Assembly: GCA_900167215.1 (NCBI GenBank) | Contig: FUZS01000012.1 | Span: 1 to 64,000, forward strand | Reading direction: 5' to 3' | Source: [Eubacterium] yurii | GTDB taxonomy: Bacteria; Bacillota; Clostridia; Peptostreptococcales; Filifactoraceae | Length of the DNA stretch: 64,000 nucleotides | Part shown: piece by piece, positions 56,413 through 64,000 of the stretch | Layout: every line of letters starts with the position of its first letter | Numbering within the stretch: the stretch's first letter is position 1 | Program-made: the position numbers and the translations under genes | Notes under the pieces: generated by a model | Databases searched by the model: none | What the model was told of the DNA's origin: nothing | What the model saw: the letters and a program-made list of their open reading frames with translations, nothing else

Positions 56413-57882
56413 ATGGATAAAAAGATGCACGGAGTAATTATGCAGTCATTTGAATGGTATCTGCGGGATGATTGCTCTCACTGGGATAAGCTTGCACAAA
56501 TGTCAGCAGAGCTTTCAAAGGTAGGTATAACTGCTGTTTGGCTACCTCCGGCTTACAAGGGTCAGGGAGGTAAGAGTGATGTCGGATATGGAGTCTATGA
56601 CATCTATGACTTGGGAGAGTTCGACCAAAAAGGCAGTATAGCTACAAAATACGGCAGTAGAAAGCAGTATTTAAACTGTATCAAAAAACTCCAAGAAAAT
56701 GACATCGACGTATATTGTGACATTGTGCTCAATCATATGATGGGTGCAGACGAAGCTGAAAAAGTAATGGTAATAGAAAAGGACTCTTCAGACAGGACTA
56801 AAAATATATCCGAGCCGGAGGAGATATCAGCTTGGACAAAGTTTACTTTTGCTGCAAGAGGAGGAAAGTACAACGACTTTATATGGACAAAGGAATGCTT
56901 TGACGGTATTGATTGGGATCAGCAAAGGCAAAAGGCAGGTATATATAATTTTGAGGGAGTACCCTGGGACAGCGGAGTTGACAAAGAAAATGAAAACTAC
57001 GACTATCTTATGGGAGCGGATCTTTGCTTTGGAAATAAGATAGTAGTAAATCAACTCTTGATTTGGGGAGATTGGTATGTCAGAACTACAAGTCTTGACG
57101 GATTCAGATTGGATGCGGTAAAGCATATCGATTACAACTTCTATCCGAAATGGCTTGGAAACTTAAGATATGTATATGACAAGGAGTTTTTTGCTGTAGG
57201 AGAGTATTGGCATAACGACATCAATGTCTTAAAGAAATACTTGGAAAATACAGGCGAATGTATGTCGCTCTTTGATGTACCACTTCATAATAATTTTCAT
57301 ATTGCAAGCACAAGCAATGGGAATTTTGACTTGAGAAATATATTCAAAGACACTCTTACAAAGGAAAATCCAGGTAAGTCTGTAACATTTGTTGACAATC
57401 ACGATACACAAAAAGGACAGGCACTTCAAAGCCCTGTGGAAAATTGGTTCATTCCTCATGCCTACAGTCTTATCTTGCTTAGAGATAGCGGCTATCCTTG
57501 TATATTCTACGGTCATTACTACGGCATGGAGCATAGTGATGTACCAGCATTTAAGGAAACTATAGATAAACTTCTCTTTGTCAGACATAATCTTATGTAT
57601 GGTAAAGTAAACGACTATTTGGATGAAGAAAGTGTCATAGGATGGAGTTTTGAAGGCGATGAAAAAAGTAATGATGACGGATTTGCAGTTATTTTGACCG
57701 ATAGTGCACAAAATGAAAAGAAAATCTATGTAGGTGAAAAACACAAGGGGCAGATTTGGGGAGATATACTTGGAAATTCTGATGAAAAAGTTACTATTGG
57801 AGAAGACGGTTTTGCTGTATTTAAGGTGCAAGACGGTAGTGTAAGCGTCTACTGTAAGGAAGAAATTGTAAGTAATATGTAA
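56413..57882 (+). CDS. Cytoplasmic alpha-amylase (GH13)
   Basis: 489 residues without a signal peptide, so intracellular. GH13 motifs: DIVLNHMMG (region I), LDGFRLDAVKH with nucleophile Asp234 (region II), VGEYWHN with acid/base Glu264 (region III) and FVDNHDTQ with Asp331 (region IV). The MHGVIMQSFEWYLRDD start is typical of the GH13_5 group (AmyS/AmyA), which degrades glycogen or maltodextrin inside the cell. GGAGAGGAG precedes the ATG. A kinase gene converges on it, consistent with glucose recovery. Confidence 0.93.
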   Translation: MDKKMHGVIMQSFEWYLRDDCSHWDKLAQMSAELSKVGITAVWLPPAYKGQGGKSDVGYGVYDIYDLGEFDQKGSIATKYGSRKQYLNCIKKLQENDIDVYCDIVLNHMMGADEAEKVMVIEKDSSDRTKNISEPEEISAWTKFTFAARGGKYNDFIWTKECFDGIDWDQQRQKAGIYNFEGVPWDSGVDKENENYDYLMGADLCFGNKIVVNQLLIWGDWYVRTTSLDGFRLDAVKHIDYNFYPKWLGNLRYVYDKEFFAVGEYWHNDINVLKKYLENTGECMSLFDVPLHNNFHIASTSNGNFDLRNIFKDTLTKENPGKSVTFVDNHDTQKGQALQSPVENWFIPHAYSLILLRDSGYPCIFYGHYYGMEHSDVPAFKETIDKLLFVRHNLMYGKVNDYLDEESVIGWSFEGDEKSNDDGFAVILTDSAQNEKKIYVGEKHKGQIWGDILGNSDEKVTIGEDGFAVFKVQDGSVSVYCKEEIVSNM

Positions 57883-57903
57883 GTGTTTAATAAAGAATTA
57901 CAA

Positions 57904-57958
57904 AAAAGGTGATGAAAGATATTTCAAGTAATTTTGAAACTATCATTTATCACCTTTT
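57904..57958. terminator. Bidirectional terminator between amylase and ROK kinase
   Basis: AAAAGGTGAT and ATCACCTTTT are the outer arms of a long hairpin between two convergent genes. Confidence 0.9.
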
Positions 57959-57972
57959 GTAATTTATTATCC

Positions 57973-58860
57973 TTATTTTGTTTTTTGTATAAAATTATAA
58001 TATGCCCCAAGCATACCTGCGTCGTTGTTATAATAAGCAGTTTCAAATATTGTCTTATCACAAATATTTTTTAGCAGGAACTTTTGCATTGACTTTCTTA
58101 TTTTTTCAAGAAGGTAGTCTCTTTGTGCCATTATACCGCCACCAAGTACAACTATATTAGGATTTACGGCATAGCAAAGATTGGCAATACCCATACAAAG
58201 ATTGTCTACCATTTCATCTATTGAAGATATAGCATTTTCATCACCTTTTTTTGCAAGTTCAAATATTATCTTACCGTTGACATTAGAAGTATTATCTCCT
58301 GTCTTTTGTCTAAAGTTTTCTATCAATGCTGTAGTTGATGCAAGGTCTTGAAAGTCTCCACCCGGAAGTTTCATATATCCAACTTCAAAAGCGCTATAGC
58401 TATGTCCATGATATATTTTTTGAGCTTGGGTAAAGCAGGCTCCTATACCTGTACCGATAGTAAGGCACAGCACAAAGTCTCTATCTTTTCCGCTACCGCT
58501 TACAGCCTCAGCAAGACCTGCGCAGTTGACATCATTGTCTATCTCGCAAGGTAGAGAAAAGTCATCACGAATTATCTTCTTCCAATTAGTTCCTATATAA
58601 TCCGGTATTTGCTTGCCTGCATACACTATCTCACCTTTTTGAGTGTCTACCATTCCTGCTGTAGACATTGCAACTCCTGCTATATTGTCATGTTTAGTTA
58701 GATAAGAAGATATTATATCCTTTACTACTGTTATCAGATGAGCTCCGCCTTTTTGGGCGTTTGAAGGAATATTTTGCTTATCTATAAACTCTCCTTCTTC
58801 ATTTATGATTCCATATTTTATGGCAGTTCCGCCAATGTCTATACAGATGTATTTTTTCAT
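57973..58860 (-). CDS. ROK-family glucokinase
   Basis: 295 residues with an ATP-binding IDIGGTAIKYGI start, catalytic Asp in CEIDNDVNCAGLAEA, and TIGTGIGACFTQ. ROK kinases phosphorylate glucose or amino sugars. The canonical ROK zinc motif CxCGxxGC is missing: the place after SAFEVGYM reads KLPGGDFQDLAS. It belongs to the shorter, zinc-free ROK branch. Convergent with the amylase, so glucose is the likely substrate. Confidence 0.88.
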   Translation of the reverse strand: MKKYICIDIGGTAIKYGIINEEGEFIDKQNIPSNAQKGGAHLITVVKDIISSYLTKHDNIAGVAMSTAGMVDTQKGEIVYAGKQIPDYIGTNWKKIIRDDFSLPCEIDNDVNCAGLAEAVSGSGKDRDFVLCLTIGTGIGACFTQAQKIYHGHSYSAFEVGYMKLPGGDFQDLASTTALIENFRQKTGDNTSNVNGKIIFELAKKGDENAISSIDEMVDNLCMGIANLCYAVNPNIVVLGGGIMAQRDYLLEKIRKSMQKFLLKNICDKTIFETAYYNNDAGMLGAYYNFIQKTK

Positions 58861-59091
58861 TTTTAGTCCTTTGCTAGTGTAAAATTTTGAATCTCAGATA
58901 AATATTATAATAGTTTTTGATAATATATAAAATTTTAATTATATAAAGTCTTATTTTAAATAGGCTTTTATGACTATAATTGATTATATTTAAATTATTA
59001 TAGTACAAATCTTTATATATTATCAATATTTTATTTTAGTAAATTTAAATTTTTTGCGTAAATAATTTTTTATAAAGCGGCACTTATATTG

Positions 59092-59210
59092 TAATACTAA
59101 AAATCTATTAAAAAGCCATATGATTATACCGTAGTAAAACTTATTATAATTCATAAACTGTAATTTCATTAGCATTAATACTTTGCATTATAAATAGTGC
59201 TTAGTATAAG
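59092..59210 (+). repeat. MITE-like repeat, family B, forward copy
   Basis: TAATACTAAAAATCTATTAAAAAGCC at the left; GCATTATAAATAGTGCTTAGTATAAG at the right; 119 bp. Its left end also matches the reverse complement of the family-A right end. It occupies the 58861-59279 spacer. Confidence 0.8.
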
Positions 59211-59224
59211 TCTAAAATTAATTA

Positions 59225-59294
59225 AAAATCCACCAAAGGTGGTGGATTTTTATATAAATTCATCAAAGGTGGTGGATTTTTATATAAATTCATC
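59225..59294. repeat. 30-bp tandem duplication overlapping a gene end and terminator
   Basis: A 30-bp unit beginning AAAGGTGGTGGATTTTTATA occurs at 59235-59264 and 59265-59294. The second copy holds the last codons and stop of the HD-GYP gene. AAAATCCACC and GGTGGATTTT form the terminator hairpin (59225-59250); duplication repeats one arm of it. Confidence 0.9.
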
Positions 59295-60377
59295 AATAAT
59301 TACAGAGCTGTTCACCTTTGCACTTAAATCTATGAGATTTCCGCTTTCAAGGCACTTTACTATAGGTCTTAGAGGGGCTGTGGCGTTTATAAACAGCACT
59401 TCTCCTTTTACACCATTGGATAACTTTACAATATTACCTACATAGTTTGCCGATACTCTCTTGATAAACTCGGTAAGGATAGTTATATCCAGTTTTTGCA
59501 TATAATCTTCTTCAAGTATCTTTACTGCCTCAAAAGGCGTATATTTTTGTCTGTAAGGTCTTTTTGATGTCAGTGCAACAAATACATCTGACACTGCAAG
59601 TATCTTAGCCATCAAAGGTATCTGTTCTCCTGATAGAGCGTAAGGATAACCGCTGCCGTCACATCTCTCGTGATGATATCTGACAGCATCTATTATTTCA
59701 CTGTCCAGTTCATAAGGCTCAAGAATTTTTAAAGATTCTTCCACATGTTTCTTTACTTTTTCATATTCTTCATCAGTTAGACTTGAAGGTTTTTTCATTA
59801 TTTCTTCATCTATCATAAACTTACCCACATCAAATAGTAGGGCTGCAAGTGAAAGATTATTGAGTTTATCTTCCGAAAGATTCATCCACTTACCTATGGT
59901 TAAGGCTATCAGTGAAACGCTGGTACAATGAACAAATGTAAGGTCATCTGAGTCTTTTATCTTTTGTAAAAGTTGGAATATGTTTGTATTTTTGTTCAGA
60001 TTGGAATTAATTGTTTCTTGAAGTATTAAGTCAAGTTTTGCCTTATCGCAATTACCTGTTATAGTAGATACTATTTCACGTTCAAAATTGTCTACTGAGT
60101 AATTTAGCTGATTAATAAACTCAGTAATTTCAACTTTTGTATTTTCTTGATAATCATCAAGTACAACTTCTACATTAATCTTTTTTTCTTTGACAGGAAC
60201 ACCATCAGAGAGAGTAAGGACTTTTATTTTTGAAATACCTTTTCTCAATAACAAGTTTTTCAGAGCACCTTCATCTGTTACCGAAAGACCTTTAGATAGA
60301 ATCAAATTGCCTTTGTCGTCATAGATGTCTTCGTCTATAATCATATTAGGTAATATATCATTTACAAAAATTCTCAT
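59280..60377 (-). CDS. HD-GYP-type domain protein (c-di-GMP phosphodiesterase-like)
   Basis: 365 residues: an N-terminal region of about 140 residues, then an HD-GYP-like domain. Visible residues are His150, FD at 182-183 (the HD pair has lost its His), His211, HH at 235-236 and GSGYP at 241-245. HD-GYP enzymes cleave cyclic di-GMP; loss of one metal ligand may weaken or alter activity. The ATG at 60377 is chosen because it aligns with the paralogue start, although the GGAGG is 14 nt away and a TTG at 60398 is possible. Confidence 0.8.
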   Translation of the reverse strand: MRIFVNDILPNMIIDEDIYDDKGNLILSKGLSVTDEGALKNLLLRKGISKIKVLTLSDGVPVKEKKINVEVVLDDYQENTKVEITEFINQLNYSVDNFEREIVSTITGNCDKAKLDLILQETINSNLNKNTNIFQLLQKIKDSDDLTFVHCTSVSLIALTIGKWMNLSEDKLNNLSLAALLFDVGKFMIDEEIMKKPSSLTDEEYEKVKKHVEESLKILEPYELDSEIIDAVRYHHERCDGSGYPYALSGEQIPLMAKILAVSDVFVALTSKRPYRQKYTPFEAVKILEEDYMQKLDITILTEFIKRVSANYVGNIVKLSNGVKGEVLFINATAPLRPIVKCLESGNLIDLSAKVNSSVIIDEFI

Positions 60378-60705
60378 CTTTAAATTTCCATCCTCCAAGC
60401 TAATACCAATCTATAATTTTAAAAATATTTACTTAATTTTTCGGCTTTAATTCTTCACGCTTAATCCATGTATTATATTAGAAGATGATAAATATCTATA
60501 GATTGTCTTATACCAATAATTCTTTATACTATAGGATGTTAAAATCCGGTTTATATAATTAGAACTATAATCAGATAAGCAAACTGAAATCTGAGGTAAT
60601 ATAAGCAAGATTTTACAACAAACTGCAGTAATGAGGAAAAATACATTATAAAATGCAGTTAATATAAGAGGATTTGCGTGACTATTTAATTTTTTTGTAT
60701 TAATA

Positions 60706-60752
60706 AGGTCGATTGAGCTTGGTATAAATAATGAATCAAACTCAGTCGACCT
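60706..60752 (-). terminator. Terminator of the degenerate HD gene
   Basis: AGGTCGATTGAG pairs with CTCAGTCGACCT, beginning 6 nt after the minus-strand stop. The remaining 380-bp spacer up to 60378 shows no gene. Confidence 0.8.
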
Positions 60753-60757
60753 GACTT

Positions 60758-61774
60758 TTAGATTATTTCTATTATTTTATTTGACTTGTACATATCACTT
60801 TGAAGGTTTATTACTCTACCGTCAGCAGTTTTGATAAATGGAAGAGAAACTTCATTTTCAGGTACAAATACTATTATACCGCTTGTACCGTCCGACAATC
60901 TTATTGTTGAACCGATGTATTTGTTTGCTACCTTGTGTAAGAAGATATACAACATCTTAGGATCAAGCAGTCCCATATACTCAGCTTGCATTACTTTGAG
61001 TGCATCGAATACTGATATTTTTTCGTAAAATTCACTTTGATTAGTAAGGTTGTAGAATATTTCAGCTATAGCTATTATTCTTGCATATAAAGGAATGATT
61101 TCACCCTTTAGTCCCATAGGACCTGAGCCGTCAACTCTTTCTCTTGTTAGTAAAGATGCTTCCAATACCTGTTTATGAATAGTATCCTTACCTCTTATTT
61201 CAGGTTTATCCTCATAGGTTATGTCGTTTAAGATAAATATTCCGCTGAGCATAGCTGCTTCAGATAAGTGTTTTAATTCGACATCATCGAGGTTTATCCA
61301 CTTGCCTATAGAGTATGAAATAAGTGAAATTTGAAGAATGTCTGAATACTTATCTGTACCTTCATTTTTAATTTTTTCTACAAGTTGGAAAATTGTCAGT
61401 ATAGATTTTTCTGTTTCTTCTGCCAGATGTGCACCACGGTCAAGCTCTCTTATTTGAGCTATATCCTTAGTTTGGCTGAATTTTTCGATATCTTCTTCCA
61501 AATTTTCAACTATCTTTGAAAATTCTTCTTTAAACGCAGTTACTTCCTGTTTCACTCTTTGTGATATCTTGTCGGATTCTCTTACAGAAATGTAAGTATT
61601 ATCTTCATCTTTTACTGATATAGTGTTTATGCCGTTTCTTTTAAGAACGATGGATACTAAGTCAGGGTTTTCTATCTTGAATCCTTTGTATAGCAACAAA
61701 GAACCTCTCTTACTGAAGACATCGCTATCAACTATCATGCCTCTTGCTAACTTGCTTACTGATACATCACTCAT
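60758..61774 (-). CDS. Degenerate HD-GYP paralogue
   Basis: 338 residues, colinear with the preceding paralogue. Both begin with a short motif ending in a Gly/Asn-Met pair (ARGMIVDSDV here, LPNMIIDEDI there). Both share SIGKWINLDDVELKHLSEAA and the DGSG turn, and both end with VANKYIGSTIRLSDG-like sequence. The catalytic residues are gone: HD becomes SG, the HH pair becomes TR, and GYP becomes GPM. It is probably a non-catalytic c-di-GMP-related or scaffold protein. AGGAGTG precedes the start. Confidence 0.78.
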   Translation of the reverse strand: MSDVSVSKLARGMIVDSDVFSKRGSLLLYKGFKIENPDLVSIVLKRNGINTISVKDEDNTYISVRESDKISQRVKQEVTAFKEEFSKIVENLEEDIEKFSQTKDIAQIRELDRGAHLAEETEKSILTIFQLVEKIKNEGTDKYSDILQISLISYSIGKWINLDDVELKHLSEAAMLSGIFILNDITYEDKPEIRGKDTIHKQVLEASLLTRERVDGSGPMGLKGEIIPLYARIIAIAEIFYNLTNQSEFYEKISVFDALKVMQAEYMGLLDPKMLYIFLHKVANKYIGSTIRLSDGTSGIIVFVPENEVSLPFIKTADGRVINLQSDMYKSNKIIEII

Positions 61775-61936
61775 AACTTAATACACTCCTAATCAAAAAT
61801 CTATATAAAAATCTACAACTTTGTAAAATATTTATCTTTTTATAAACTGACATTTGAATCTACAACTTTCCCTACAATTATAACTTGACTTTAAGAACTA
61901 ATCAATACGAAATTTGATTTTTATAGCTAAATTTTA

Positions 61937-63088
61937 TTATTTTCTCAATTTTTTCACTATTTTTATCAATTGCTGTACCACTTTGTCAATTTCTTCAGTT
62001 GTATTGTTCTTAGAAAGAGAAAATCTTACATTTCCACTTATATAATTATCATCTATTTTCATCGCTGACAATACATGCGACTTTTCTATTGAGCCACTCA
62101 TACAAGCTGATCCTATGGAACACGATGTGCCTTCCATATCAAGTAAGGTTATAAGGAGGTTTGAATCTATGTTTTTAAAGCAAAAATGGACATTATTTAT
62201 AAGTCTCTGCTCCATATCACCTGTCACTATGACATCGCTTATATTATTTTGTACCTGTGTGATGAAATAATCACGAAGCTTTCTTATGTATTGCCTTTGC
62301 TCATAGTTTTTATTAACCTTTTCGCAAGCCAATCCCAAAGAAACTATTCCTGGTACATTTTGAGTACCTGCTCTTTTTCCGCTTTCCTGTTCTCCTCCAT
62401 ATATAAGAGGAGATATATTTATATTTTTACTTACATACAATGCACCTACACTCTTAAAAGCATGTATCTTGTGGGCAGATATACTAAGCATATCGACTCC
62501 TATATCTTGTACATCTATATCCATCTTACCTATAGATTGTACTGCATCTGTATGGAAATATGCTCCGTTTTTATGAGATATATCACAAGCCCTTTTGATA
62601 TCTTGTATGGTGCCTACCTCATTATTTGCAGACATTATCGATACCAGTAAAGTGTCTTCATTTATCACTTTTTCCAGCATATCCAAATCCACAAAGCCCT
62701 TGTTATCTACATCAAGATAGGTTATATTATATCCTTTAAATTCAAGATATTTGCAGGTATTTAATATTGCCTGATGTTCTATTTTGCTTGTGATTATATG
62801 CTTTTTTTCAGACTTTTCAAGCAGAGCTCTAAGAGCCCAGTTGTCAGATTCACTCCCACCTCCGCTAAAGTATATTTCATCCGGAGAAGAGTTTATAAGC
62901 CTTGCTACAGCATCTCTTGCAATATCTATAGCATTTTTTGCAACTCTGGATTCTTTGTATATACCTGAAGGATTTCCATAGTCAATGGAAAAATACTTTA
63001 TAGCTCTTTCAAGTATGTCAATATCTACAGCTGTAGTAGCAGCATTGTCAAGATATATTCTTTTTTTCATCTCAGCATTCATACACAT
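61937..63088 (-). CDS. iscS: Cysteine desulfurase (NifS/IscS)
   Basis: 383-residue PLP enzyme that takes sulfur from cysteine for Fe-S clusters and thiolated tRNA. YLDNAATTAVD near the N-terminus, PLP Lys207 in SISAHKIHAF, and the persulfide Cys329 in GSACMSGS. Its ATG overlaps the iscR stop by one base. No scaffold gene (iscU/nifU) follows inside the window; the next genes downstream are the HD paralogues. Confidence 0.93.
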   Translation of the reverse strand: MCMNAEMKKRIYLDNAATTAVDIDILERAIKYFSIDYGNPSGIYKESRVAKNAIDIARDAVARLINSSPDEIYFSGGGSESDNWALRALLEKSEKKHIITSKIEHQAILNTCKYLEFKGYNITYLDVDNKGFVDLDMLEKVINEDTLLVSIMSANNEVGTIQDIKRACDISHKNGAYFHTDAVQSIGKMDIDVQDIGVDMLSISAHKIHAFKSVGALYVSKNINISPLIYGGEQESGKRAGTQNVPGIVSLGLACEKVNKNYEQRQYIRKLRDYFITQVQNNISDVIVTGDMEQRLINNVHFCFKNIDSNLLITLLDMEGTSCSIGSACMSGSIEKSHVLSAMKIDDNYISGNVRFSLSKNNTTEEIDKVVQQLIKIVKKLRK

Positions 63089-63522
63089 CAGTCTCTACTT
63101 TTCAACTTATGTTTTTTATAATATTCATCCACCATATCTGAAAGTGTAGTATTGTCTACTACATCATCAATGGCCTTTTTGATGTTATCCCATATCATAT
63201 AGGTAGGGCATCTGTCGAGCATATCACAGTAGCCATCTTCTTCAACACATTTTGCCGGAGAGAGGTCTCCCTCAAGAGGTTTTATTACTTCACCTACAGA
63301 TATTTCCTTTATATCCTTAGTAAGGAAATATCCTCCTTGAGCTCCCCTTATGCTCTTTACAATATTATTTTTTTTGAGTACCGAGAAAATCTGTTCCAAG
63401 TACAACTCGGACAATCCTGATTTTTCAGATATCATGCTTAAAGGAAGTGGCGTATTTTTGTCAGCTATTGCCAGCTCAAACACAGCCTTAAGTGCATATC
63501 TTCCCTTTGTTGATATTATCAT
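63088..63522 (-). CDS. iscR: Rrf2-family Fe-S regulator (IscR-like)
   Basis: 144 residues. Winged helix MIISTKGRYALKAVFELA at the N-terminus, SELYLEQIFSVLKKNN recognition region, and three conserved Cys in AKCVEEDGYCDMLDRCPTY for an Fe-S cluster. It controls Fe-S assembly genes, here iscS directly downstream. The ATG at 63522 follows AGGGTG; a GTG at 63531 overlaps that site. Confidence 0.92.
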   Translation of the reverse strand: MIISTKGRYALKAVFELAIADKNTPLPLSMISEKSGLSELYLEQIFSVLKKNNIVKSIRGAQGGYFLTKDIKEISVGEVIKPLEGDLSPAKCVEEDGYCDMLDRCPTYMIWDNIKKAIDDVVDNTTLSDMVDEYYKKHKLKSRD

Positions 63523-63558
63523 AAAATACACCCTTCGTCTATTTTTGACAATACATAC

Positions 63559-64000
63559 TTATAATCTACGTATCATATCGTCACTTGCGTCAATTATATT
63601 AAGTTTTGTTAGCAATTTTATTTCATTTTTTAGATATGGAAAGTGAGTACATCCAAGAATTAAGGTATCTGACTTATATTTAGGATGATTGATATTTTCA
63701 AGATATTTTATAAATCCTTGAAGATTTAATTCGTCAATTATCTGTTTTGGAGATTTTTTTTCCTCTATGGACTCCACTATACTCATATTTCCTATTGATA
63801 TTGTGGTTACATCCTTATTATATCGGTGAATGATATTATCTATATTATAAGCTGAGACTCCATTTGCTGATAAAATTATGATGTTTTTACAGTAGGGGGG
63901 TAAATTTTTATATGTTTCAAGTGGCGTAATTATTTCTATATTTAAATCTTTTGCCACTTTTTCATAATCTACAGATGAACTTAGAGAATTACAATATAGG
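63559..64000 (-). CDS. murI: Glutamate racemase, partial (C-terminal part)
   Basis: The frame is open to the right edge, so the N-terminus is outside. Visible residues include YCNSLSSS near the edge (first catalytic Cys region, cf. CNT in the family), IIILSANGVSA and LILGCTHFPYLKNEI with the second catalytic Cys. The family makes D-glutamate for peptidoglycan. The identity as murI rather than another Asp/Glu racemase is likely but not fully certain from this fragment. Confidence 0.82.
   Translation of the reverse strand, partial: LYCNSLSSSVDYEKVAKDLNIEIITPLETYKNLPPYCKNIIILSANGVSAYNIDNIIHRYNKDVTTISIGNMSIVESIEEKKSPKQIIDELNLQGFIKYLENINHPKYKSDTLILGCTHFPYLKNEIKLLTKLNIIDASDDMIRRL

Noticed and set aside
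60408-60530. Further repeat copy between the HD paralogues (TAATACCAATC ... TTATACCAATAAT)
   Set aside because: The ends only loosely resemble families A and B and there is no shared interior.

Overview
The window comes from a low-GC, AT-rich anaerobic Gram-positive bacterium, most likely a member of the Clostridia or Tissierellia and possibly close to Peptostreptococcaceae. Supporting signs are strong AGGAGG-type ribosome sites, frequent TTG starts, a CIRCE-controlled hrcA-grpE-dnaK-dnaJ operon, a TRAP transporter and no respiratory genes. The species is inferred, not seen. I found no tRNA, rRNA or CRISPR.

Layout. 1-352: remnant of an IS256-type transposase. 896-10609: one long operon in which a four-gene cassette (FecCD permease, ATPase, substrate-binding lipoprotein, DUF364 protein) occurs twice in a row, followed by a MoeA-like protein and a SAM methyltransferase. 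It is probably a metal or metal-chelate uptake and processing system. 11516-19039: a TerB-domain protein, a BrxD-like ATPase, an Lhr-like helicase and an ABC-F protein. The first three resemble parts of BREX-type phage defence, but no methylase or PglZ is present. 19126-22585: WYL regulator, peptidase E-like protein and dicarboxylate symporter. 22730-30930, mostly minus strand: pheA, tyrA, small membrane proteins, yedF with a DUF3343 protein, a phosphatase with a corrinoid adenosyltransferase, a VanW protein and a frameshifted unknown gene.

31567-36128: MBOAT acyltransferase with its DHHW-type partner, tsaD and an ispD-like gene. 36460-48536: a run of probable catabolic genes (acylating aldehyde dehydrogenase, ThDP enzyme, TRAP transporter whose binding-protein gene carries an in-frame TAG, AroE-like dehydrogenase, TIM-barrel isomerase, HMG-CoA-lyase-like enzyme, PEP mutase/isocitrate-lyase-like enzyme). 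49007-49627: a small autoregulated XRE module with two palindromic operators. 49975-54965: heat-shock operon. Then come ilvA, an alpha-amylase, a ROK kinase, two tandem HD-GYP-type paralogues (one degenerate), iscS-iscR and the end of murI.

Repeats. The intergenic spaces carry two related families of short (about 115-140 bp) MITE-like repeats, in both orientations. They share a TAATACTAA-type end and are densest at 10.8-21.3 kb, around and inside the defence-like operon.
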